A stretch of DNA of 64,000 bases from NCBI RefSeq assembly GCF_030499575.1, contig NZ_JASTLC010000001.1, positions 8,704,001-8,768,000 on the forward strand, given 5' to 3'. Position 1 is the stretch's first letter. Every line of letters starts with the position of its first letter. This document shows positions 26,310 to 33,818 of the stretch, piece after piece. The notes beneath the pieces were generated by a model. That model saw only the letters and a program-made list of their open reading frames with translations, was not told the DNA's origin and made no database searches. Source of the stretch: Streptomyces sp. DG2A-72. Its GTDB lineage: Bacteria > Actinomycetota > Actinomycetes > Streptomycetales > Streptomycetaceae. The position numbers were made by a program, and so were the translations under genes.

Positions 26310-27076
26310 GCACGTACGTGTACGGCATCGCCGCCGCCTCCCATCCGTCCCTGCCCAAGAAGCTGTCCGGCGTCGGCGACCCGCCGCGCCCCGTCCGTGT
26401 CCTGACCGCGGCCGACCTCGCGGCCCTTGTCAGTGACGCGCCCGAGGGGCTGCGCCCCAAGCGCCGGGATCTGCTGGCGCATCAGGCCGTGCTCGCCGAG
26501 ACCGGCGCCGCCGGGTGTGTGCTCCCCATGCGCTTCGGCAGCGTCGCGCCGGACGACGAGACCGTCACCGGTGTGCTCGCCGAGCGCGCCGACCACTACA
26601 AGGAGCGGCTGCGGGCGCTGGACGGCAAGGTCGAGTACAACGTCAAGGCGGTGCACGACGAGGAGGCCGTCCTGCACCGGCTGCTCTCCGAGAACCCGGA
26701 GATCCGGGCCATGACCGAGGCCAACCGGAAGGCAGGAGGCGGCAGTTACGAACAGCGGCTGCGGCTCGGCGAGACGGTGGTCGCCGCGGTCAAGGCCCGC
26801 GAGGCCGAGGACGCGACCGAGGTGCGCGCCGCCCTGGAACCGGCCGCGGCAGCCGTGAGCGTGGGCCCCGAGTCCACCGGCTGGCTGGCCAATCTGTCGT
26901 TCCTGGTGGAGCGGGAGACGGCCGAGACGTTCGTGACCGGCGTGGAGGAGATCCGCAAGGCCTTCCCCCACCTCGAACTCCGTCTCAACGGCCCGCTGCC
27001 GCCGTACAGCTTCGTCGAGCCCGGCCCGGCCCAGCCGGCGGGCAGCGTCCTCGGCGCCGACGCCGCCGAGGAGTGA
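26306..27076 (+). CDS. gvpF: Gas vesicle protein GvpF
   Basis: 256 residues of the GvpF/GvpL family: STYVYGIA start, LPMRFGSVAPDD, a helical middle (YEQRLRLGETVVAAVKAREAED) and the C-terminal NLSFLVERE...LELRLNGPLPPYSFV module. GvpF/L proteins are thought to bind GvpA before and during assembly. The GTG start overlaps gvpA by four bases. Confidence 0.93.
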   Translation: MSTYVYGIAAASHPSLPKKLSGVGDPPRPVRVLTAADLAALVSDAPEGLRPKRRDLLAHQAVLAETGAAGCVLPMRFGSVAPDDETVTGVLAERADHYKERLRALDGKVEYNVKAVHDEEAVLHRLLSENPEIRAMTEANRKAGGGSYEQRLRLGETVVAAVKAREAEDATEVRAALEPAAAAVSVGPESTGWLANLSFLVERETAETFVTGVEEIRKAFPHLELRLNGPLPPYSFVEPGPAQPAGSVLGADAAEE

Positions 27077-27079
27077 GGC

Positions 27080-27343
27080 ATGGGACTGATCGGAGAGATC
27101 CTGCTGCTGCCGTTCGCCCCGGTGCGCGGCAGCGCCTGGGTCATGAGACAGGTACTGAGCGAGGCGGAGCGGATCTACTACGATCCGGCCGCCGTCCGGG
27201 CCGAACTCGCCTTGCTCGAAGACCGGTTGGAGGCAGGTGAGATCGGCGAGGAGGAGTTCGACCGCCGGGAGGACGAGCTCCTCGACCGGCTGGAGACAGG
27301 CCTGCGCGGCAGCGCGGGCACTGGCAACGGGACGGCGCGATGA
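27080..27343 (+). CDS. gvpG: Gas vesicle protein GvpG
   Basis: 87 residues with the typical hydrophobic start MGLIGEILLLPFAPVRG followed by an acidic helix (LEDRLEAGEIGEEEFDRREDELLDRLE). An assembly accessory protein. It starts three bases after gvpF and its stop overlaps gvpY by four bases. Confidence 0.92.
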   Translation: MGLIGEILLLPFAPVRGSAWVMRQVLSEAERIYYDPAAVRAELALLEDRLEAGEIGEEEFDRREDELLDRLETGLRGSAGTGNGTAR

Positions 27344-28098
27344 ACCGAGCGGGACTGGGCCTCGCGATAGGGGCCGGATACGTCCTCGGACGTACGAAGA
27401 AGATGAAACTGGCGTTCGCCGTCGGCACGTTGGTGGCCGGCAGGCGGATGCAACTCGGCCCGCGGGCGCTCGCGGACCTGGTGACCCGGCAACTGGCGGA
27501 CAACCCGCAGTTCAAGGAGATCGGGGACCAGCTTCGCGAGGACCTGCGAGGCGTCGGCAAGGCGGCATCGGGCGCCATGGTCGAGCGACGGCTCGACGCC
27601 ATCGCGGACCGGCTGCACGGACGTACCGAACAGGTCCGTGACCAGCTCGCGGGCGTGGCGCCCGAAGCACCCGACCTCGGCTTCGAGAGGAATGGGGAGG
27701 ACGAGGAGCCCAGTGGGCCCGAGGAGGCCGAAGAGGCGGAGGGCTACGAGGAGTTCGAGGACGTGGAGGACGTAGCGGGCGCCGAGGATTCTGAGGGTGC
27801 CGAGGACTACGACGATGGAGAGCCGGAGCTGCGGCGGAGCGAAGCGGCGAGGAAGGCACCGGCCAAGAAGGCGGCCGAGAAGCCGCCCGCGAAGGCCGAG
27901 AAGCCGCCCGCGAAGAAGGCCACCACGAAGACCGCGCCGGCCAAGAAGACGACGGCGAAGAAGACGACGGCGAAGAAGACGACGGCGAAGAAGGCGGCAG
28001 CGAAGAAGACCGCTGCCGCCGCGCGGAAGAGCACCACCGGAGCCAGGAGCGCCACCCGCGGTGCCCGGTCCCGGCTGCCGAAGGGGGGCGGTGAGTGA
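27340..28098 (+). CDS. gvpY: GvpY-type gas vesicle cluster protein with Lys-rich tail
   Basis: 252 residues. Residues 1-100 are a conserved head (GLGLAIGAGYVLGRTKKMK, then PRALADLVTRQLADNPQF). Residues about 110-165 are strongly acidic (EDEEPSGPEEAEEAE and similar) and about 170-240 are Lys/Ala/Thr-rich with KKTTA repeats, like histone H1 tails. The strong charge split suggests a flexible, possibly surface-binding protein. By position it is GvpY, which is specific to actinobacterial clusters and of unknown role. Confidence 0.85.
   Translation: MNRAGLGLAIGAGYVLGRTKKMKLAFAVGTLVAGRRMQLGPRALADLVTRQLADNPQFKEIGDQLREDLRGVGKAASGAMVERRLDAIADRLHGRTEQVRDQLAGVAPEAPDLGFERNGEDEEPSGPEEAEEAEGYEEFEDVEDVAGAEDSEGAEDYDDGEPELRRSEAARKAPAKKAAEKPPAKAEKPPAKKATTKTAPAKKTTAKKTTAKKTTAKKAAAKKTAAAARKSTTGARSATRGARSRLPKGGGE
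27943..28017 (+). repeat. 15-bp tandem repeats in gvpY
   Basis: Five units of AAGAAGACGACGGCG (three identical at 27943-27987, two diverged to 28017) encode KKTTA and variants. Slippage could change tail length without loss of frame. Confidence 0.9.
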
Positions 28099-28787
28099 TG
28101 ACCGAGACCCTCGGATCCGCACGCTCCGCCACGCGCGGAGCGACCCCGAGCCCGCTCGGCGACCTCGCCCACAGCGAAGCCGCCGACCGGCTCCGGGCCG
28201 AACTGCAGGAGTACCTCGCTGCCCAGGCCCAGCGCCTGCTGGTCGGCGTCGGCCGCAAGCTCGGCGAGACCACGCTCAAGCTGAACGACATGGCCGAGGG
28301 CCGGAGCCCCGGCTTCGCCAAGCTCGCCCTGGACGGTGGCCGCAAGCTCGCCGAGGGCAAGGGGCCGCTGCGCAGCGCCCTGGAACTCGGCGCCGCCCGC
28401 GCCAAGGACAACGTCGTCGGCGCCGGCAAGAAGCCCACCGTCATCATCGAGTACGCCGACGTCGGCGTACCGCTGCGCACCGCCTACGATCAGTGGACCC
28501 GCTACCAGGAGACCGACGACACGCAGCTCTTCGACGACCGCATCGCGTGGACGTCGGAGGGCACCAAGGGCGCGATGAAGGGCGTCGTCTCCTTCCACCC
28601 CCTCGCCGACACCCTCACCCGTGTCCTGCTGGTGATCGAGTACTACCCCAAGGGCCTGTTCCAGAAGACCGGCAACCTCTGGCGTGCCCAGGGCCGCCGG
28701 GCCCGCCTCGACCTCAAGAACTACGTTCGCTACGTCACCCTCGAGGGAGAGGCGTACGAGTACGCCGACGGCGGGAGCCGCCGATGA
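28098..28787 (+). CDS. gvpZ: GvpZ-type gas vesicle cluster protein with SRPBCC domain
   Basis: 229 residues. The N-terminal half is helical; from about residue 105 it has a cyclase-like SRPBCC domain (PTVIIEYADVGVPLRTAYDQWTRYQ ... WTSEGTKGAMKGVVSFHPL ... TRVLLVIEYYPKG). The ATG at 28098 shares its A with the gvpY stop; a GTG one codon earlier is possible. By order it is GvpZ; function unknown. Confidence 0.85.
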   Translation: MTETLGSARSATRGATPSPLGDLAHSEAADRLRAELQEYLAAQAQRLLVGVGRKLGETTLKLNDMAEGRSPGFAKLALDGGRKLAEGKGPLRSALELGAARAKDNVVGAGKKPTVIIEYADVGVPLRTAYDQWTRYQETDDTQLFDDRIAWTSEGTKGAMKGVVSFHPLADTLTRVLLVIEYYPKGLFQKTGNLWRAQGRRARLDLKNYVRYVTLEGEAYEYADGGSRR

Positions 28788-29110
28788 CGACGCCCAGCCG
28801 GGTTCCCGAGCCCTACGGCCCGAACGGCGGCGCCAACCTCGCCGACATCCTGGAGCGCGTGCTCGACAAGGGTGTCGTCATCGCCGGCGACATCCGGATC
28901 AACCTGCTCGACATCGAGCTGCTCACCGTCAAGCTGCGGCTGATCGTCGCTTCCGTCGACAAGGCACGCGAGATGGGTATCGACTGGTGGGAGGACGACC
29001 CGTCGCTGTCCTCACGTGCCCGGCGCGACGAGCTCGCCCGTGAGAACGCCGAGCTGCGGGAGCGGCTGGCCGCTCTGGAGCCCGGCCGAGGGCAGGAGGA
29101 GATCCCATGA
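28784..29110 (+). CDS. gvpJ: Gas vesicle protein GvpJ
   Basis: 108 residues. It has a GvpA-like core (ANLADILERVLDKGVVIAGDIRINLLDIELLTVKLRLIVASVDKARE) and a charged C-terminal coiled coil (RRDELARENAELRERLAALE). GvpJ is a minor GvpA homologue thought to act at vesicle nucleation or tips. Both ends overlap neighbours by four bases. Confidence 0.93.
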   Translation: MTTPSRVPEPYGPNGGANLADILERVLDKGVVIAGDIRINLLDIELLTVKLRLIVASVDKAREMGIDWWEDDPSLSSRARRDELARENAELRERLAALEPGRGQEEIP

Positions 29111-29871
29111 CCGGCCTGCGTTACGTCTACGCCGTGTGCCGTCCCTTCCGGTCCGCGCTCCAGGCCCAGCTCAAGGGCGTCGCGGGCGAGCCGCCGAAAC
29201 AGCTGACGCACCACGGCCTGGTCGCCGTCCTCAGCACGGTGCCGGAGCGAGACTTCGCCGAAGAACCGCTCCGTGCCCATCTGGAGGACCTGGACTGGCT
29301 CACCGAGACCGCCCGCGCCCACCAGAGCGTGATCGACGCGCTCACCGCGGTCACCACGCCCCTGCCGCTCCGGCTCGCCACGGTCTTCCGGGACGACAGC
29401 GGCGTACGGATCATGATGGAGGCACGCGAGGCGGAGTTCCGCCGCACCCTGGACCGGCTGGAGGGGCGGGTGGAATGGGGCGTGAAGGTGTACGTCGACA
29501 CGGAGCCCGCGGAGACCGGCCCGCCTGCCGGGACGGGGACGGCCGCGTCGGGCCGGGACTATCTTCGGCAGCGGCGTTCGCGGGTCCGTGCGCACGAGGG
29601 CAGGTGGCAGCAGGCGGAGAGGTTCGCGAGCAGACTGCACGCGACGCTTTCCGCCCGTGCCGAGGATTCCCGGCTGCACGCCCCGCAGAGCACCTCCCTT
29701 TCCGGCGCCTCCGGACGGAATGTGCTCAACGCCGCCTATCTCGTGCCGCGCGCCGATTCGGAGGGCTTCGTCGAAATGGTGGACCGTACGAAGGACGAGG
29801 AAACGGGAATTCGCGTCGAACTCACCGGGCCCTGGGCGGCCTATTCCTTCGTCGGGGAGGAGGGCGCGTGA
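29107..29871 (+). CDS. gvpL: Gas vesicle protein GvpL
   Basis: 254 residues, a second GvpF/GvpL member: LRYVYAVCRP start, HQSVIDALTAVTTPLPLRLATVFRDD, and a C-terminal NAAYLVPRADSEGFVEMVD...RVELTGPWAAYSFV module matching that of gvpF. It lies between gvpJ and gvpS, with four-base overlaps at each side. Predicted to help deliver or cap GvpA during assembly. Confidence 0.93.
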   Translation: MTGLRYVYAVCRPFRSALQAQLKGVAGEPPKQLTHHGLVAVLSTVPERDFAEEPLRAHLEDLDWLTETARAHQSVIDALTAVTTPLPLRLATVFRDDSGVRIMMEAREAEFRRTLDRLEGRVEWGVKVYVDTEPAETGPPAGTGTAASGRDYLRQRRSRVRAHEGRWQQAERFASRLHATLSARAEDSRLHAPQSTSLSGASGRNVLNAAYLVPRADSEGFVEMVDRTKDEETGIRVELTGPWAAYSFVGEEGA

Positions 29872-30056
29872 CCGTCATCGAACGCCGTGAGGTCGCCCTC
29901 GTGGACCTGCTCGACCGGCTGCTGGCCGGCGGCGTCGTCATCACGGGAGACATCACTCTGCGCATCGCGGACGTCGACCTCGTCCGCATCGACCTGAACG
30001 CGCTGATCAGCTCCGTGAACGCACAGGTGCCCTCGCCCTTTCAGGAGCTGACATGA
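29868..30056 (+). CDS. gvpS: Gas vesicle protein GvpS
   Basis: 62 residues, GTG start. Almost entirely a GvpA/J-type core (ALVDLLDRLLAGGVVITGDITLRIADVDLVRIDLNALISS). Shorter than GvpA and GvpJ; its place after gvpL fits GvpS. Probably a minor structural or nucleating subunit. Confidence 0.92.
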   Translation: MTVIERREVALVDLLDRLLAGGVVITGDITLRIADVDLVRIDLNALISSVNAQVPSPFQELT

Positions 30057-30334
30057 CCCCGCGCAACCGGCTCGACCTGGAGCCCGACACGGTCGAACGC
30101 GACCTCGTCAAGCTCGTCCTGACCGTCGTGGAGCTGCTGCGCCAGCTCATGGAGCGACAGGCGCTGCGCCGCTTCGACGAGGGTGGTCTGACCGAGGAGC
30201 AGGAGGAGCGGATCGGGCTCACGCTGATGCTGCTCGACGACCGGATGACCGAACTCCGTGAGCGCTACGGACTGCGGCCCGAGGACCTCAATCTGGACCT
30301 CGGGCCGCTCGGACCGCTGCTCCCCAGGGACTGA
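30053..30334 (+). CDS. gvpK: Gas vesicle protein GvpK
   Basis: 93 residues. The GvpK signature is clear: LDLEPDTVERDLVKLVLTVVELLRQLMERQALRR, then LTEEQEERIGLTLMLLDDRM and the acidic end EDLNLDLGPLGPLL. It is the last gene of the cluster. The stop codon begins a set of 18-bp tandem repeats. Confidence 0.94.
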   Translation: MTPRNRLDLEPDTVERDLVKLVLTVVELLRQLMERQALRRFDEGGLTEEQEERIGLTLMLLDDRMTELRERYGLRPEDLNLDLGPLGPLLPRD

Positions 30335-30398
30335 CCAGCGGCCAGGGGATGACCGGGGCCAGGGATTGACCGGGGGCCAGGGATTTACCGGGGGAGCA
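30332..30398 (+). repeat. About 18-bp tandem repeat starting at the gvpK stop codon
   Basis: Units starting TGACC or TTACC and containing GGCCAGGG recur at 30332, 30350, 30367 and 30385 (17-18 bases each, the last partial). The first TGA is the gvpK stop. Confidence 0.8.
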
Positions 30399-30401
30399 GA
30401 T

Positions 30402-30572
30402 TCACCACCTGTACCAGCGGCCCCTGCCACCGGCTGCCGTCGTGCCTCGCATCAGGAATCCCAGCAGCCACAGCACCAGCACCGCCAGCGCGATCCACCA
30501 CAGCAGCTTTACGGCGAATCCGGCACCGAAAAGAACCAGCGCCAGAAGTAGTACCAGCAGAATGGGAACCAT
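30402..30572 (-). CDS. Small hydrophobic membrane protein
   Basis: 56 residues: MVPILLVLLLALVLFGAGF, a short polar break at Lys23, then LLWWIALAVLVLWLLGFL and a basic Arg/Gly tail, giving two membrane spans or one re-entrant hairpin. AGGAGG lies 7 bases before the ATG, which supports translation. Similar short hydrophobic proteins are widespread in Streptomyces, without known function. It is convergent with gvpK. Confidence 0.75.
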   Translation of the reverse strand: MVPILLVLLLALVLFGAGFAVKLLWWIALAVLVLWLLGFLMRGTTAAGGRGRWYRW

Positions 30573-30627
30573 AATTCGACCTCCTGCTGGCCGGGTTTCC
30601 AGGAATCCGGCTTTCAGGCTTTCTTTC

Positions 30628-31461
30628 TCAGGCTTTCTTCCGGCAGAGGATCTCCCCGTGCAGCACGCTGAACCAGCCGTCCTCCCGCGTCCCCCACTCC
30701 CGCCAGGCGGCCGACACGGCCCGTAGTTGCTCGGGGGTCGCGTGAGCGCCGGCCGTGGCGCGCTCGGCGTACGCCGACGCCAGGGTGCGGTCCGCCCACA
30801 GGCCGCTCCACCAGGCCCGCTCGTCCGGCGTCGAGAAGGTCCAGGTGCTGGAGGTGGCGGTGATGTCGGTGAGGCCCGCCGCCAGCGCCCAGGACTTCAG
30901 CCGGCGTCCCGCGTCCGGCTCGCCGCCGTTGGCGCGGGCCACCCGCCGGTACAGGTCCAGCCAGTCGTCCAGGCCCGAAGACGCGGGATACCAGGTCATC
31001 GCCGCGTAGTCCGAGTCGCGGACGGCGATGAACCCGCCCGGCTTCGTCACCCGGGCCATCTCACGCAGCGCCCGCACCGGATCGCCGACATGCTGGAGCA
31101 CCTGGTGGGCGTGGACCACGCAGAACGTGTCGTCCGGGAAGTCCAGCGCGTGGACGTCGGCCACCGCGAAGCCGGTGTTCGTCAGGCCCCGCTCGGCGGC
31201 GGTGTCCCGGGCCCGCTCCAGGATCTCCGGCGCCCGGTCGACGCCGGTGACGTGCCCCTCGGGGACCAGCGCCGCCAGGTCGGCCGTGATCGTGCCCGGG
31301 CCGCATCCGATGTCCAGGATCTTCATATGCGGCTTGAGTGAACCGAGCAGGTAGGCGGCGGAGTTGGCGGCGGTCCGCCAGGTGTGCGAGCGCAGCACGG
31401 ACTCGTGGTGGCCGTGGGTGTAGACGGCGGTTTCCCGGGTTTTCCCCTGCGGTTTCGACAT
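30628..31461 (-). CDS. SAM-dependent methyltransferase (UbiE-like)
   Basis: 277 residues. Motif I ILDIGCGPGT (48-57), GVDRAPEILERA for the ribose loop, FAVADVHALDFPDDTFCVV, and HQVLQHVGDPVRALREMARVTKPGG as post-motif III. It resembles UbiE/COQ5-type small-molecule methyltransferases. The ATG at 31461 lacks a clear ribosome site; an in-frame ATG at 31482 is possible, and either message may be nearly leaderless. Substrate unknown. Confidence 0.85.
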   Translation of the reverse strand: MSKPQGKTRETAVYTHGHHESVLRSHTWRTAANSAAYLLGSLKPHMKILDIGCGPGTITADLAALVPEGHVTGVDRAPEILERARDTAAERGLTNTGFAVADVHALDFPDDTFCVVHAHQVLQHVGDPVRALREMARVTKPGGFIAVRDSDYAAMTWYPASSGLDDWLDLYRRVARANGGEPDAGRRLKSWALAAGLTDITATSSTWTFSTPDERAWWSGLWADRTLASAYAERATAGAHATPEQLRAVSAAWREWGTREDGWFSVLHGEILCRKKA

Positions 31462-31531
31462 GCTGACACGGTACGTCGGCATGTCGAATGATGAGACTGG
31501 CGTTTTACTATGTGGACATGGCTGGGGCTGT

Positions 31532-33028
31532 CTATACGGACTTCCCGTTCAGCGGGCGGTACACCGTGAGCGCCTCCGGCAGCTTCTCCACCGTCACCTC
31601 GCCCGCCACCTCCGTGACTTCGCCGTCGTGGGCGAGCAGGGTCCCCGGCGCGACGCCGGCCACCCGCAGCCGGCCCACCTGGACCGCCGCGTGGGCCGGG
31701 GAGCGGGTGAGCGGGCCCGCGAAGGCCGCCGCGAGCAGCCGCAGCGCCGGTTTGCGGCCGCCGTGCACCACCCGTACGTCGAACCGTCCGTCCGCCAGAT
31801 CCGCACGCCGGCCCGGCACCAGGCCCATCCGGTGGTAGGTGCCGTTCCCGACGAACAGCAGCCACAACGGGCGTGCCCGGCCGCCGAGTTCGGCCTGCAG
31901 TGGATGGCGGTCGGCGTTCAGCACGCGCAGTGCCGCGAGGACGCCCGCCGGCCAGCCGCCGATCCGGTGCGACCAGCGGTCCCGTTCGCGCACCAGCTCC
32001 GGGTAGACGCCCAGGCTGCAGGTGTTGAGGAAGATGCCGTTCCGCTCGCCGCAGACGAACCGGCCCACGTCCACCCGCACGGCCTCGCCGCCGCGGACGG
32101 CCCGGCTCAGATCGCGGACGTCCTCCACGCCCAGGTCGCGGGCGAAGTGGTTCAGCGTGCCGCCGGGCAGCACCGCCAGCGGCAGGCCGTGGCGCATCGC
32201 GATCCCGGCGGCCGTGTTCACCGTGCCGTCGCCGCCGCACACGCCGAGCACCCGGGCGCGGGCCGCCGCCTTCACCAACTCGTCGTGGATCTCCGCCGAT
32301 TGGCACTGCACGATCTCCGCCCGCGGCAGCGACTGGGCCAGCGCGTTCACGCGCTCGGCGGTTCCCGCGGCCTTGTTGGCCACGACGACCAGGCCCGCGC
32401 CGTCCGGCAGGGCGGGGACGTCCGCACGGGGCCGGGCAGGCGTGCCCTGGGGGCGGGTCGGCACCAGGCCCTGTACGGCGTACGCGGCACCCGCGCCCAG
32501 GGCGGCGCCCGCGAGCACGTCGCTCGGGAAGTGGACGCCGGTGTAGACGCGGGACAGGACGACCGACCACGCGACCGGTGCCACCGCCGCGCCCCAGGCG
32601 GGGGACTCCAGGGCGACGCCGGTCGCGAAGGCCGCCGCGGACGCGGAGTGACCGGACGGGAACGATGTGGTGATCGGCTGCCGCTTCAGCTGCCGGACCA
32701 GCGGTACCGGGTCGAGGACGGGGCGCGGGCGGCGCACACTGCGTTTGCCGAGCGTGTTGATCGTGGCCGAGGCCAGGCTGAGGGAGGCGACGCCGCGGGC
32801 CGCGGCACGGCGGCCCCGGGGCGTCCGGCTCGCCGCGATGACGGCCGCCGTGGCGAACCACAGCACACCGTGGTTCGCGCTCCGGCTCAGCTTCGGCAGG
32901 ATGCGCTCGGCGCCGGGCCAGTGGCGCTCGGCGGCGAACTCGAAGAGCCGGTTGTCCAGCGCGAGCAGCCAGTCACGCAGCACATGGTGGCCGGGCTTCG
33001 GGACGGTGAGATCGACGTCTGGGCTCAT
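31532..33028 (-). CDS. Bifunctional PAP2 phosphatase-diacylglycerol kinase family protein
   Basis: 498 residues in two modules. Residues about 15-190 are a membrane PAP2 phosphatase with KRSVRRPRP (95-103), PSGHSAS (124-130) and SRVYTGVHFPSD (159-170). Residues about 210-498 are a lipid kinase (DAGK/sphingosine-kinase fold) with GGDGTVN (265-271) and PGGTLNHFARDLG (288-300). Together they could interconvert lipid phosphates at the membrane, but which lipid is unknown. It is divergent from the histidine phosphatase gene 72 bases away. Confidence 0.9.
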   Translation of the reverse strand: MSPDVDLTVPKPGHHVLRDWLLALDNRLFEFAAERHWPGAERILPKLSRSANHGVLWFATAAVIAASRTPRGRRAAARGVASLSLASATINTLGKRSVRRPRPVLDPVPLVRQLKRQPITTSFPSGHSASAAAFATGVALESPAWGAAVAPVAWSVVLSRVYTGVHFPSDVLAGAALGAGAAYAVQGLVPTRPQGTPARPRADVPALPDGAGLVVVANKAAGTAERVNALAQSLPRAEIVQCQSAEIHDELVKAAARARVLGVCGGDGTVNTAAGIAMRHGLPLAVLPGGTLNHFARDLGVEDVRDLSRAVRGGEAVRVDVGRFVCGERNGIFLNTCSLGVYPELVRERDRWSHRIGGWPAGVLAALRVLNADRHPLQAELGGRARPLWLLFVGNGTYHRMGLVPGRRADLADGRFDVRVVHGGRKPALRLLAAAFAGPLTRSPAHAAVQVGRLRVAGVAPGTLLAHDGEVTEVAGEVTVEKLPEALTVYRPLNGKSV

Positions 33029-33100
33029 GCGGAGCCGGGTACCCTGAAGCGCCCGTTTCTTGTGCGGCGGGACGCGAACCACACCCGGAGGACCCCGTAC

Positions 33101-33754
33101 ATGCGCCTGCTCCTCATACGCCACGGCCAGACTCCCTCGAACGTGGACCATCTGCTGGACACGGCGGTTCCCGGCCCGGGGCTGACCGCGCTCGGCGAGC
33201 GTCAGGCGGCCCTGCTGCCCGAGGCACTCGCCGACGAGGACATCGAGGCCCTGTACATCTCCACCCTGATCCGCACCCGGCTCACCGCCGCCCCGCTCGC
33301 CGCCGCCCGCGGCCTCGACATGATCGTCCGCGACGGCATCCGGGAGCTGACGGCCGGTGATCTGGAGATGCTGCCCGGTGACGGGGAGCACGGCCGGACC
33401 TACATGGAGACCGTGTTCGCCTGGGCGGCGGGCGACGTGGAGCTGCGGATGCCCGGCGGCGAGAGCGGCACCGAGGCGCTGGCCCGCTACGACGCCGTGG
33501 TCGCCGAAGCCGCAGGCAGCGGGGCCGGTACCGTCGCCATGGTCAGCCACGGCGCGGCGATCCGCATGTGGACGGCGGCCCGCGCGGACAACGTCGACAT
33601 CTCCTTCGCCGCCGCCCACCACCTCGACAACACCGGCGTGGTCGTCCTGGAGGGCTCCCCGGCCGACGGCTGGAAGGCACTGTCGTGGGCGGGCGCCGTC
33701 GTGGAGGCCACCGGACCCGGCACGGAGAGCGGCCCGACCGGTCAGCCCCTGTAG
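33101..33754 (+). CDS. Histidine phosphatase (phosphoglycerate mutase-like)
   Basis: 217 residues. The phosphohistidine motif LIRHGQT (5-11) opens the protein; Arg in LIRTRLTA, Glu in IRELTAGDLE and the second His in MVSHGAAIRMW complete the site. These enzymes hydrolyse phosphate esters through a phospho-His intermediate. ATG at 33101 with CGGAGGA upstream. Substrate unknown. Confidence 0.9.
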   Translation: MRLLLIRHGQTPSNVDHLLDTAVPGPGLTALGERQAALLPEALADEDIEALYISTLIRTRLTAAPLAAARGLDMIVRDGIRELTAGDLEMLPGDGEHGRTYMETVFAWAAGDVELRMPGGESGTEALARYDAVVAEAAGSGAGTVAMVSHGAAIRMWTAARADNVDISFAAAHHLDNTGVVVLEGSPADGWKALSWAGAVVEATGPGTESGPTGQPL

Positions 33755-33818
33755 GCGGCCGGGCAAGGCCCGATAAGCGTTTGCCCGGACTCCTCCGCGG
33801 CCCGCAGAATGCGTCCTC

